This document shows positions 35,654 to 44,205 of a stretch of 64,000 nt of DNA, one piece after another (the first letter of the stretch is position 1; each line of letters opens with the position of its first letter). The notes under the pieces are model-generated. The model was not told where the DNA came from and did no database searches. It was given only the letters and a program-made list of their open reading frames with translations. This DNA comes from an uncultured Dysgonomonas sp. (GTDB taxonomy: Bacteria > Bacteroidota > Bacteroidia > Bacteroidales > Dysgonomonadaceae), in the NCBI RefSeq assembly GCF_900079725.1, contig NZ_LT599032.1, positions 3,148,155 to 3,212,154 of the forward strand, written 5' to 3'. Position numbers and translations under genes: made by a program.

Positions 35654-37159
35654 TTAATTGGTAGTAGCTTTCACCCTCTCTTCCTGATTCATTGCGGCCA
35701 GATTTTTTACCTTCGTAATATCCAGTTTCAATCCTTCGGCAACACGTGTTCCGTATTCCGGATGCGCTTTATAGAATATCGCGCATTGTCGGTATTGAAT
35801 GCGTTGTTGAGCATTTTTGATATGCCCTACTATATTGCTTATGAGATTGCTTCTGTCGTAGTCTGACATGGCGCGTGAATATAAAGCTCCGGCTTGTACA
35901 AAGTCTATATCTCCCAATGGGTATTCGTGACGAGCGGCCATTCCCTGCACATCAATTGCGGGAGGTGTGAATTTTGCATCCGGTGCAGGCCCGTTGAAGG
36001 AATTTGGATAATAATTAGGCGCACTTTCCTGGCTCCCGATATTCATATGTCCGTCACGTTGATAATTGTGCATAGGGCATTTAGGTGCATTTACAGGGAG
36101 CTGGTCGAAGTTTGTGCCCAACCGGTGCCTCTGTGTGTCCGGATAGCTGAAAAGCCGAACCTGAAGCATCTTGTCGGGCGATGAAGCTATGCCTGGTATG
36201 AAATTACTTGGAGAGAAAGCCGCTTGTTCTATTTCGTTAAAGTAATTTTGCGGATTTCTGTTCAATACGAATTTACCTACAGGGATGAGTGGATAGTCGC
36301 TGTGGAACCATACCTTGGTAATATCGAAAGGATCGAATTTATAGTTATCGGCTTCTTCCGGTTTCATAATCTGCACATAGGCGGTCCAGGAAGGAAAATC
36401 ACCTTTCTCAATACTGTTAAACAGATCGCGTGTCGCGTAATCAGGGTCAGTGCCGGCCAGCTCGGTAGCTTGCTGGTCTGTCAGGTTCTTTATTCCCTGA
36501 TCTGTTTTGAAATGCCATTTTACCCAAACATGCTCTCCTTTTTCATTGTACCACATATATGTATGGCTCGAAAAACCATGCATATGACGATAACCGTCAG
36601 GTGTCCCTCTGTCAGAGAAAAGAATTGTAACCTGATGGATACTTTCCGGAGTGAGTGACAAGAAGTCCCAGAATGCATCTGCATCTTTCAGGTTGGAAAG
36701 CGGATTTCTTTTTTGTGTATGGATAAAATCGGGAAACTTTATACCGTCTCTGATAAAAAATGTAGGGGTATTATTACCAACCATATCGTAGTTCCCTTGA
36801 TTAGTATAAAACTTAAGAGCGAAACCACGAGGGTCGCGAGCAGTGTCGGCTGATCCTTTTTCGCCTCCTACAGTGGAAAAGCGCGCGAGCATCTCTGTTC
36901 GTTTGCCTACCTGTGAAAGGAAGTCCGCACAAGTGTACTTTGTCACATCGTGTGTTACTTCAAAATAACCGAATGCACCGGAACCTTTGGCATGTACAAC
37001 TCTTTCAGGAATACGTTCCCTGTCGAAATGAGCCAGTTTTTCTACGGTATGTACATCGGATAGCAAAGTCATCGTGTGTTTTTGGGTGGTGATAGAGGCC
37101 TGGTCATTGTCTACGGGATTTCCCTGATTTGTAGTTAGAATCTTTTTGTTTTCTTCCAT
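35654..37159 (-). CDS. katA: Monofunctional haem catalase
   Basis: 501 residues, clade 3 small-subunit size. It destroys hydrogen peroxide. Active-site sequence: [20 protein letters not shown] with the catalytic His; [40 protein letters not shown] with the catalytic Asn; and the haem-ligand Tyr in [14 protein letters not shown]. No signal peptide, so cytosolic. Monocistronic, ending at the shared hairpin. The 208-base region upstream holds no obvious OxyR-type dyad that I can assign. A DUF2007 paralogue flanks it on each side. Confidence 0.97.
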   Translation of the reverse strand: MEENKKILTTNQGNPVDNDQASITTQKHTMTLLSDVHTVEKLAHFDRERIPERVVHAKGSGAFGYFEVTHDVTKYTCADFLSQVGKRTEMLARFSTVGGEKGSADTARDPRGFALKFYTNQGNYDMVGNNTPTFFIRDGIKFPDFIHTQKRNPLSNLKDADAFWDFLSLTPESIHQVTILFSDRGTPDGYRHMHGFSSHTYMWYNEKGEHVWVKWHFKTDQGIKNLTDQQATELAGTDPDYATRDLFNSIEKGDFPSWTAYVQIMKPEEADNYKFDPFDITKVWFHSDYPLIPVGKFVLNRNPQNYFNEIEQAAFSPSNFIPGIASSPDKMLQVRLFSYPDTQRHRLGTNFDQLPVNAPKCPMHNYQRDGHMNIGSQESAPNYYPNSFNGPAPDAKFTPPAIDVQGMAARHEYPLGDIDFVQAGALYSRAMSDYDRSNLISNIVGHIKNAQQRIQYRQCAIFYKAHPEYGTRVAEGLKLDITKVKNLAAMNQEERVKATTN

Positions 37160-37367
37160 AATGTAGTGTGTTTAAAGTGGTATATAAGTTCAAATAACTG
37201 TTTGATCCGGATGTGTATAGATAGTCTTAATTATTAAAACAATCAGAGCGGTGTTTTGTTTTGGTAATGTTATACTATTTTCAGATCAGAGCTTAACAAA
37301 GGCGGATGATGGCTTGGATAAATTATAGGTTATATGTATCTTTAAAAATAACTAATCGTATGATACT

Positions 37368-37664
37368 ATGGGCGAAATGATAACTGTAAAGACTTCTAAT
37401 ATTCCGGGGGAACTGGCTGTCGCGAAATCATATTTAGAAGATAATGATATTTATTGTTTTCTGAAGGATGAGTTGATAAATCAGGTTCATCCCTATGCCG
37501 TAGGCGGCATAAAGCTACAGGTAAGGGAAGAGGATGCGGAAGAGGCTATCAAACTTTTGCTTGATGGAGGCTTTGCCCGGAAAGAAGATTATGAAATACC
37601 TGAATCCACCTTGTTTTTGGTAAAATGGTATGAGAAAATAACCTCATGGTTTGGGAAGAAATAG
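37368..37664 (+). CDS. DUF2007-domain protein, second of two near katA
   Basis: 98 residues. The N-terminal 75 are a DUF2007 domain closely matching the 35348 gene in layout (EMITVKTSNIPGELAVAKSY; GGIKLQVREEDAEEAIKLLL; GGFARKEDYEIPE). A short C-terminal extension is added (LFLVKWYEKITSWFGKK), amphipathic and possibly membrane-touching. The start is MGEM at 37368; a second Met (37377) is also possible. Divergent from katA. Confidence 0.85.
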   Translation: MGEMITVKTSNIPGELAVAKSYLEDNDIYCFLKDELINQVHPYAVGGIKLQVREEDAEEAIKLLLDGGFARKEDYEIPESTLFLVKWYEKITSWFGKK

Positions 37665-37706
37665 AAATGCTATTTTACTCCTGCCGGGTAGTAAGGAATC
37701 AAAAAA

Positions 37707-38903
37707 TTACTTTCTAACCATTCCCCTGTATTCCGGGTCGTAATTTTGTATCCACCACTTATACATGAATACTGCGGTGATGCAATATATTCCGGCCTGT
37801 ATCCACAACGCGATATATTCGAACCAGACGTCGCTTAATGTCGCTCCCATTGTATTTATCTTTATAAAACCGTGAATGCCCGGTGTAGATGGAGCTATAT
37901 AGGCAATTGCCTTTAGAGGTTCGGGAATTGCCGTCCATGGCCATGATATGCCGGAGATGAATATAAAAAGTACACTGGTGAATACGAACAACATCATGCC
38001 AAATTCCCGTTGAGAGCAGAAGTATGACAATGTCATGGCAAAGAATGTTGCAGCTAGCAGAAACGGCATCAGAAATGCAGCTATAGTGAAAGGGTCGCCT
38101 ATCTGAGGGAATTTGAAAATGTAAGGGATAACTCTCAGTACCCATACAGATATAAGCATGTAGAGCGAGGCATAGCAGAAAGCTTTCCCTATTGTCAGTT
38201 TTAATGGATGGACACTTTTACCTTCTGCAGTATGGGAGGCGATGGTAAAACGTTTCTTGTCGTTATGAGTGCCTACGATAGTAGCTATGCCTAATATCAG
38301 CGTCTGTTGTATAATCAATATTAAAATCGCCGGAACAAGGAAACTGGCAAAGCCATTTTGCGGATTATACATCGTTACCCACTGGTTTTCTACAGTCTGA
38401 CGTGTTGCGGCATCTTCTTCCTGACTGCCTCCGCCTGTTTCTGCAACCCGTATATCGGCTCCCATATCGAGGGATACCTCTGTTGCACTTAAGAGCATAG
38501 CTTTATAAAACAGCAGACTGCTCATGTCGGAGAATACACTGATCTGTGTTTGTTGCTGTGTGTTTATATTTTTGCTGAAATCTCTCGGGATATACATGAT
38601 GCCGTATGCCTCTTTCCTTCTCATGGCTTCCCGCGCTTCTTCCATATCGGTTGCATATCCGATAATCTTCACATCGGCTGTAGCATCTACTTTTCGTTTG
38701 AATTCACGGGATAAGACCGAGTTGGAATCGTCTACGACTACCACTTTGACTTCATGTACAGTCTCGTTATTATATATAAAACTATATAAAACAGGGTAGG
38801 CGAGAGGCACAATGAAGAACAGGAGTATGACGGCTCCATCTTTGAAGACAACCTTTAGTTCATTGATCCAAACATAATATATATCGAGCAGTAATTTCTT
38901 CAT
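37707..38903 (-). CDS. ABC-2 type permease, efflux operon gene 4
   Basis: 398 residues. N-terminal helix (IVPLAYPVLYSFIYNNETVH), large extracytoplasmic domain (about residues 45-190, EVKVVVVDDSNSVLSREFKR), then five C-terminal helices including ILILIIQQTLILGIATIVGT and FVFTSVLFIFISGISWPWTA. This is the YhbSR/YhhJ-type ABC-2 membrane topology. Last gene of a TolC-HlyD-permease-permease unit. No ATP-binding subunit is encoded with it, so either an ATPase is supplied elsewhere or the complex works otherwise. Confidence 0.88.
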   Translation of the reverse strand: MKKLLLDIYYVWINELKVVFKDGAVILLFFIVPLAYPVLYSFIYNNETVHEVKVVVVDDSNSVLSREFKRKVDATADVKIIGYATDMEEAREAMRRKEAYGIMYIPRDFSKNINTQQQTQISVFSDMSSLLFYKAMLLSATEVSLDMGADIRVAETGGGSQEEDAATRQTVENQWVTMYNPQNGFASFLVPAILILIIQQTLILGIATIVGTHNDKKRFTIASHTAEGKSVHPLKLTIGKAFCYASLYMLISVWVLRVIPYIFKFPQIGDPFTIAAFLMPFLLAATFFAMTLSYFCSQREFGMMLFVFTSVLFIFISGISWPWTAIPEPLKAIAYIAPSTPGIHGFIKINTMGATLSDVWFEYIALWIQAGIYCITAVFMYKWWIQNYDPEYRGMVRK

Positions 38904-38924
38904 GCTGTTTTTATATTTTAGTCT

Positions 38925-40094
38925 TTACTCTTCATATATATTATCCGTCAGCATTTTTCTGATCACACCGAAGAAAAAGACCGCAAGCAATAGAAACATG
39001 AGTAAGGCTGCATACTGATACATGGAATATCCTACAGGGACACCATTGAGTGCCTGGTCTACATATATAAGAAAGAAATGACGCAGAGGGAAAAAGTTAC
39101 TCAACGCACTTAAACTACCATCCATTGCCAACGTGGAAAATGAAAATCCGGTGATAGAGAACGATACCATTCCTATAAGGCTTGCAATACTTAAAGACAA
39201 GCGATAGTTGCGGAATATACCCAGCAGGATAACCCCCATTCCCTGTGCAGCCAGAATCAGGCAGAAATAATTCAGGAACATTGGCCAGAATCCACTATGC
39301 AGTGGGAACTTATTGATATAATAGAATATTGATATGAAAAAGAAGGCAATACCCGTATAGATAATCGTATATGGCAATAATTTTCCAATGATTACCTTTA
39401 ATATCGAGTTGTCTCCCATTGCCATCAGATAACGTCCGTTACCGGCTTTTATTTCCGAACCGAAACAGGATACTGTAAACATCAGTATGATTAGCTGCAG
39501 TATTCCGGGCATCAGTATATTATTCAGATAAACCGAATAGTTGAGCCAAGGGTTACCCAAGGGGTGCGCATCTATCGTTATCGGTTGTAGTATCGGCATT
39601 ATTTGGTTTTCTGTAAATCCCTTTGCTTCGGCTGTTTGTAATCCTACCGAGGCGGAGGCCAGCGTAGATATTGTCTTTAAGTCCTGAAACAGGAGAGAGC
39701 CGGATATAAGGAATGCATTGTTTGTATAATATACAAGTTTAGGGCGGTTTCCCGATATGGCGTCTTTTGTAAAATCTTTTGGGATGGTCAATATCGCATA
39801 TATTTCCATCCGCTCCATCTGCTGTCTTGCTTCCCTGAAAGAAAGGCTTTTGTATTTGATGTCTGTTTTCTCAAAAGCATCTAGCTGACGGATCAGCGTA
39901 CGTGTTGTGGTTGTATTATCAAGGTCTACTACGGCTATAGGGATGCGTGACGGCAGCCCGCTGCTCATCATCCACAATAATATGATCATGGATAGTAAAG
40001 GAGCGACAAATATCCCCCAGATACATATCTTGGAGGTAGAGATGCGCAGCCATTCTCTTTTGAATATTGTGAATATACCAGTCTCTTGAGTCAT
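38925..40094 (-). CDS. ABC-2 type permease, efflux operon gene 3
   Basis: 389 residues from MTQETGIFTIFKREWLRIST (ATG 40094). The upstream extension of the frame runs into repeat-like spacer and is not used. Same architecture as its downstream neighbour and presumably its heterodimer partner: first helix ICIWGIFVAPLLSMIILLWM, extracytoplasmic domain with IAVVDLDNTTTTRTLIRQLD, and C-terminal helices from about residue 220. The two genes are 21 bases apart. Confidence 0.88.
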   Translation of the reverse strand: MTQETGIFTIFKREWLRISTSKICIWGIFVAPLLSMIILLWMMSSGLPSRIPIAVVDLDNTTTTRTLIRQLDAFEKTDIKYKSLSFREARQQMERMEIYAILTIPKDFTKDAISGNRPKLVYYTNNAFLISGSLLFQDLKTISTLASASVGLQTAEAKGFTENQIMPILQPITIDAHPLGNPWLNYSVYLNNILMPGILQLIILMFTVSCFGSEIKAGNGRYLMAMGDNSILKVIIGKLLPYTIIYTGIAFFFISIFYYINKFPLHSGFWPMFLNYFCLILAAQGMGVILLGIFRNYRLSLSIASLIGMVSFSITGFSFSTLAMDGSLSALSNFFPLRHFFLIYVDQALNGVPVGYSMYQYAALLMFLLLAVFFFGVIRKMLTDNIYEE

Positions 40095-40190
40095 CTTATT
40101 TTTTAAGTTATGCTGGCTATTAGCTTTTGGCTTTTGTTGCTTCGCACCATTGGCACATCGGCATATTACCAAATTGGCATATTGATATTT

Positions 40191-41183
40191 TTATTCTTTT
40201 ATGATCAGGGACATTCCCGGAAGCACATCTATCGATTTATCATTGAACCGGGCTTTCACTTCAAACGTTTTACGGTCGTATTGCCCTGTAGTTTTTGTCG
40301 CTTTCCATGCGGCATATGAACCAAGGTCTTTCACATAGTAGACGGTCATCTCCACTTCCTGATCCAGTGCCGGCACATACGCCTTGAATGTTTTACCCAG
40401 ATCTTTATAATCTTTCAGGCGGTCTTCGCGGATGTTGAATGAACCCCATTTGTCATCCAGTTTGGCTACATTCATTATTGGGGCTCCTGTTCCTACAAGT
40501 TCGCCTTCATTAGGGAATTTCTCGGTTACTTTACCGTCGGTCGGTGATATCAGGAAGCTTTCCGATATGTATGAAGCTACTTCTGCAACTGCACCTTTTG
40601 CCCTCTCTAGTAAAGCCAGAGCTGCTTCTTTGTCTTCTCTTTCAGCTCCATTCACAGCCATGTCATACTGTGATTTTGCTGCTTTTTCCGTAGCGATAGC
40701 GGCATTAAGCTGAGCTTCTACTTCGTCCCGTTTTTGGGCTGTTACTACACCTTTGTTATATAAATTTTGTACTCTCGTGAACGACTTCCGGGCTATGTCT
40801 ACGCCCACTTTGGCTTTTTGCCACATTTCATATGCACCTTGAATTTGTTCCACACGCGCACCTTTTATAGCTTTCTGATTCTGTGCGGCAGCACCCTGTT
40901 CAGCTGCACTGGCCTGAGCCAGTTTGGCATCTATATCCGGGATGCTAAGTATAGCCAGTGTATCCCCTTTCTTTACAAAGCTACCTTCGTCTACGAGGTA
41001 TCGGGAGATACGTCCAGGCACTTTACTGGATATGCGGACCTCTGTAACGTCGGCCTCTCCTTGTATGATGTTATCTTCCTGATTGAGGAAAAAGAAGCCA
41101 TAAAGGCCCACTACAATGATTATTGTTGCGAAAACCAGTATTGGTATAAGTTTCGATCCTGATTTTTTGTTTTCTGTATCCAT
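40191..41183 (-). CDS. HlyD-family membrane fusion protein
   Basis: 330 residues. N-terminal membrane anchor (LIPILVFATIIIVVGLYGFF), beta-barrel/lipoyl halves (ADVTEVRISSKVPGRISRYL; FLISPTDGKVTEKFPNEGEL) around an alpha-helical hairpin (about residues 85-200, AQASAAEQGAAAQNQKAIKG), and the final barrel domain with VPALDQEVEMTVYYVKDLGS. It links the inner-membrane permeases to the TolC channel, as in YbhG/EmrA-type systems. Upstream, a 123-base gap with a CCTCCCC-TT-GGGGAGG hairpin (41282-41297) separates it from the TolC gene. Confidence 0.93.
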   Translation of the reverse strand: MDTENKKSGSKLIPILVFATIIIVVGLYGFFFLNQEDNIIQGEADVTEVRISSKVPGRISRYLVDEGSFVKKGDTLAILSIPDIDAKLAQASAAEQGAAAQNQKAIKGARVEQIQGAYEMWQKAKVGVDIARKSFTRVQNLYNKGVVTAQKRDEVEAQLNAAIATEKAAKSQYDMAVNGAEREDKEAALALLERAKGAVAEVASYISESFLISPTDGKVTEKFPNEGELVGTGAPIMNVAKLDDKWGSFNIREDRLKDYKDLGKTFKAYVPALDQEVEMTVYYVKDLGSYAAWKATKTTGQYDRKTFEVKARFNDKSIDVLPGMSLIIKE

Positions 41184-41281
41184 ATTTTAATTAGTTACGA
41201 GTTACAAGTAAACAAGTTACGAGTTGCTTGCGCCATTTTTAATTTTTATCTTGCCATTTCTCTTTTATGCTCTCCTTGTAG

Positions 41282-41297
41282 CCTCCCCTTGGGGAGG
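41282..41297. repeat. Short perfect hairpin between the TolC and HlyD genes
   Basis: CCTCCCC-TT-GGGGAGG, 10 bases past the tolC-like stop. Surrounding words (GTTACGAGTTACAAG, 41196-41225) are repeat-tail vocabulary. It has no strong T run, so it probably moderates rather than stops operon transcription. Confidence 0.5.
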
Positions 41298-41306
41298 TTG
41301 GTGGGG

Positions 41307-42698
41307 TTATAATTTTCGCCCTAACGCTTTATTCAGATATATTTTGCAGAGGATGATATCTATTTGCGCATCTATCTTATCGGAGTGGGCCGCGAGCCAT
41401 GCTGTATGCGCTGCCATTACATCGGATGCCGCAATTACGCCTTCCTCAAATCCTACATTAGCATATCGCAGGTTTTCATCGGCTTTTTCTGTGTTTTTTT
41501 GTGTAGATGCCAGTTTCTTATTAGCTTCGTTCAGCTTATATACCGACTGGTTTATCTGTAATGTGATTTTCTCTTTTGCTTCAGCCAGTTCAAATCGTTT
41601 AATGCGGGTTTCAGCTTTTGCTGCATTTAGTTTTGCTGAACTGGAAACAAAATTCAGAGGAACTTTTAGCACCACTCCGACATTCCACATTCCCCCGAAT
41701 TTTTTCTCAAAACCATCAAATAAATTCGGATTTGTCCAAAGGTAGTTGGCTGTAAAAGCCAGATTAGGCATAAAGTCGGCCTGTGCTATCTTTTCCTGTT
41801 TGCCATATATTTTTGTGGCCAGTTCCAGGCTCCTGATTTCAGTCCTGTTGGTTAATGCTTCCTCTATATTAGGTATCGTCTCATTTTCGCCATTGGTGAT
41901 CAAATTTTCGAGATTTTCATCTTGCAGCGTGATTTCATCGCTGATTTCCAATCCGCATATTTGAGTCAGCAGCATCTTGGCAAGACTAAGCCCGTTTTCT
42001 GCTTTGGTAAGTGTCATCTCCGCTTCGTTAAGTTTTACATTTACGGATAAGCGGTCGGCCTTAGTTACAACGCCCTCTTGCTCCATAGCTGAAATGTCAG
42101 AGTCCATTTTTTTCATCAGATCCACATAGGCCCCGGCTAATTTTCTTTTATTTGCAACCGATACTACTTGCCAGTATGCATTATCCACTTCTACGATTAC
42201 ATCTGTCATCTGGGTTTCTTTCATTGTTTTGGCAAGTTCTTCGGCGTAAGAGCGCAAATCGTTATAAGCGATTATTTTTCCACCCATAAATATCGGTTGG
42301 GTAAGGTTGAAGCCTCCTGCCCAGATATTTTTTATATCTACTTCTCCCATCTTCCAGATACCATCCCTGATGTTATCAGGAATAGGGATGGAAGATATTT
42401 CTCCAATAGGTACGGGCAAGGGGATTGCACTGGGTATGGCGGAAGATGAGATCAGATGCAGATTTTTCTGGTTATGCATATACCCTCCCAGAAATTGTAT
42501 TTCCGGAAAGAATTTGGTTAATGCGTCTTTCTTATTGTAATATGCAATCTTTTCCTGTTCCGATGCTATTTTCAATGCCTTATTGTTTTCTATCGCCAAT
42601 TGGCGGCATTGCTCCAGACTAAGAAGTTGCTGTGCAGCAATGTTTGTGTTGAAAACGAATATAATAAGGAGAATCGCTCCACAACTTTTTTTAATCAT
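41307..42698 (-). CDS. TolC-family outer membrane efflux protein
   Basis: 463 residues. Signal peptide (GAILLIIFVFNTNIAAQQ), then two outer-membrane efflux protein repeats with long coiled-coil helices: SLEQCRQLAIENNKALKIAS at the start, and FEEGVIAASDVMAAHTAWLA near the end. Forms the trimeric outer-membrane exit duct. First gene of the efflux operon. A -7 box TAATTTTG lies 50 bases upstream. Confidence 0.93.
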   Translation of the reverse strand: MIKKSCGAILLIIFVFNTNIAAQQLLSLEQCRQLAIENNKALKIASEQEKIAYYNKKDALTKFFPEIQFLGGYMHNQKNLHLISSSAIPSAIPLPVPIGEISSIPIPDNIRDGIWKMGEVDIKNIWAGGFNLTQPIFMGGKIIAYNDLRSYAEELAKTMKETQMTDVIVEVDNAYWQVVSVANKRKLAGAYVDLMKKMDSDISAMEQEGVVTKADRLSVNVKLNEAEMTLTKAENGLSLAKMLLTQICGLEISDEITLQDENLENLITNGENETIPNIEEALTNRTEIRSLELATKIYGKQEKIAQADFMPNLAFTANYLWTNPNLFDGFEKKFGGMWNVGVVLKVPLNFVSSSAKLNAAKAETRIKRFELAEAKEKITLQINQSVYKLNEANKKLASTQKNTEKADENLRYANVGFEEGVIAASDVMAAHTAWLAAHSDKIDAQIDIILCKIYLNKALGRKL

Positions 42699-42747
42699 AT
42701 TGGGTTAATCTAATAAATCAACAATTGATTGCCTATGCAACTATTTG

Positions 42748-42755
42748 CAAAATTA
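42748..42755 (-). promoter_or_regulatory. Promoter -7 box of the efflux operon
   Basis: On the minus strand TAATTTTG (TAnnTTTG), 49 bases upstream of the TolC-gene ATG at 42698. The remainder of 42699-42997 is AT-rich spacer without a gene. Confidence 0.5.
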
Positions 42756-42997
42756 TATACATTTTCTAAATTATGATAATTACAATCACTTTTTACTAAT
42801 AATTTAACATTTAGTAAAAAAAAAGGTTCATATTGATAGACATTATTTTACAAAGCCTGGACAAGTCTATGTACACATGAAAAATAGTGAACAATAAGAA
42901 GGCTAATATGTTTTCAACTTCATAAATTTAGCTACAGAAGTAAGTTGTTAAGATCTATCATTATAGATGCATTGCTGCGGATTTAATTAAAACGGAT

Positions 42998-44152
42998 CTA
43001 ACAAATCATCCTCATCCACTTATCTTCACTTTCTGATGACGCTACAACGGTTTCTATAAATTGCATACCTCTCACGCCATCTTCTACGGTAGGAAAATCA
43101 AGATATTCAGGTTTCGGCTCATTTCCGTTCAGAATACAGCCTAAAGCCAGCGAAAAGTTCCGGTAAATATTAGCGAATGCTTCTATATAGCCTTCGGGAT
43201 GACCTCCGGGAACACGTGTGCTGTGTTGTGAGAGGGAAGACGTATAGCCTGATCCTGTACGGATTATTTCATTCGGTTTATCAGCCCATTTAAGGATTAA
43301 AGTGTTTGGCTCTTCCTGTCGCCACGATAAACCGCCTTTTTCTCCGTAAATACGGATTGTCAGGTCGTTTTCTTCTCCAATGGCTATTTGTGAGGCTGCC
43401 AGCATACCTTTAGCTCCTCCTTTGTAGCGGATCATAACTACCCCATCATCGTCCAATATACGATTGGGTACGAATGTGTTTAGCTCGGCACATAATTCAT
43501 CCACTTCCAGGCCTGAAATGTATTCGGCCAGATTGTAAGCATGTACGCCTATATCTCCCATACAGCCACCCTTGCCGGCTCGCCGGGGATCTACTCTCCA
43601 TGCGGCCTGTTTGTTTTCTCCGGCAATATCTTCCGACAGCCATCCTTGCGGATATTCCGCATATATACGGCGGATTTTACCAAAATCTCCTCTGTGGACA
43701 CGATGGCGTGCTTCTTTTATCATCGGATACCCGGTGTATGTATGTGTTAATGCGAATAAAAGCCTAGTTTCCTTAACTTTTTCTCTTAATTGGTATGCCT
43801 GCTCCAAAGTGAAAGTCATAGGCTTATCCAATACTACATGGAATCCATTATTGAGGGCCAATATCGCAGGTTCGAAATGTAAGTGGTTCGGCGTTACAAT
43901 AGCCACAAAATCCATTCGCTCTCCTTCGGGAAGCAAAGCCTCTTTCTCTATCATCTCGGTAAATGTCCGGTATGCCCGGTTCTCAGGAATAAATAATGCC
44001 CCGGCTGTAGCTTTCGTGTTTTCGAAAGAGGAGCTGAAGCATCCGCATACCAACTCGATTTGCCCATCGAGAAACGCGGCAATACGATGTACAGGACCGA
44101 TAAAGGAGCCTTCTCCTCCTCCAATCATTCCCATTCTTATTTTTCGTCCCAT
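42998..44152 (-). CDS. Gfo/Idh/MocA-family oxidoreductase
   Basis: 384 residues. N-terminal Rossmann fold (IRMGMIGGGEGSFIGPVHRI, then VAIVTPNHLHFEPAILALNN and VVLDKPMTFTLEQAYQLREK, the family's E/D-K-P motif), and a C-terminal alpha/beta substrate domain with GGCMGDIGVHAYNLAEYISG, which holds the catalytic Asp/His. Enzymes of this family oxidise or epimerise sugars and inositols with NAD(P). The substrate is not indicated by context: the upstream gene on the same strand is an FAD/Fe-S dehydrogenase, 53 bases away. Confidence 0.92.
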   Translation of the reverse strand: MGRKIRMGMIGGGEGSFIGPVHRIAAFLDGQIELVCGCFSSSFENTKATAGALFIPENRAYRTFTEMIEKEALLPEGERMDFVAIVTPNHLHFEPAILALNNGFHVVLDKPMTFTLEQAYQLREKVKETRLLFALTHTYTGYPMIKEARHRVHRGDFGKIRRIYAEYPQGWLSEDIAGENKQAAWRVDPRRAGKGGCMGDIGVHAYNLAEYISGLEVDELCAELNTFVPNRILDDDGVVMIRYKGGAKGMLAASQIAIGEENDLTIRIYGEKGGLSWRQEEPNTLILKWADKPNEIIRTGSGYTSSLSQHSTRVPGGHPEGYIEAFANIYRNFSLALGCILNGNEPKPEYLDFPTVEDGVRGMQFIETVVASSESEDKWMRMIC

Positions 44153-44205
44153 GATGCAGGTATTTAGATTGCAATAATTAATATTGAGATATTCGAAAAC
44201 GCTTT

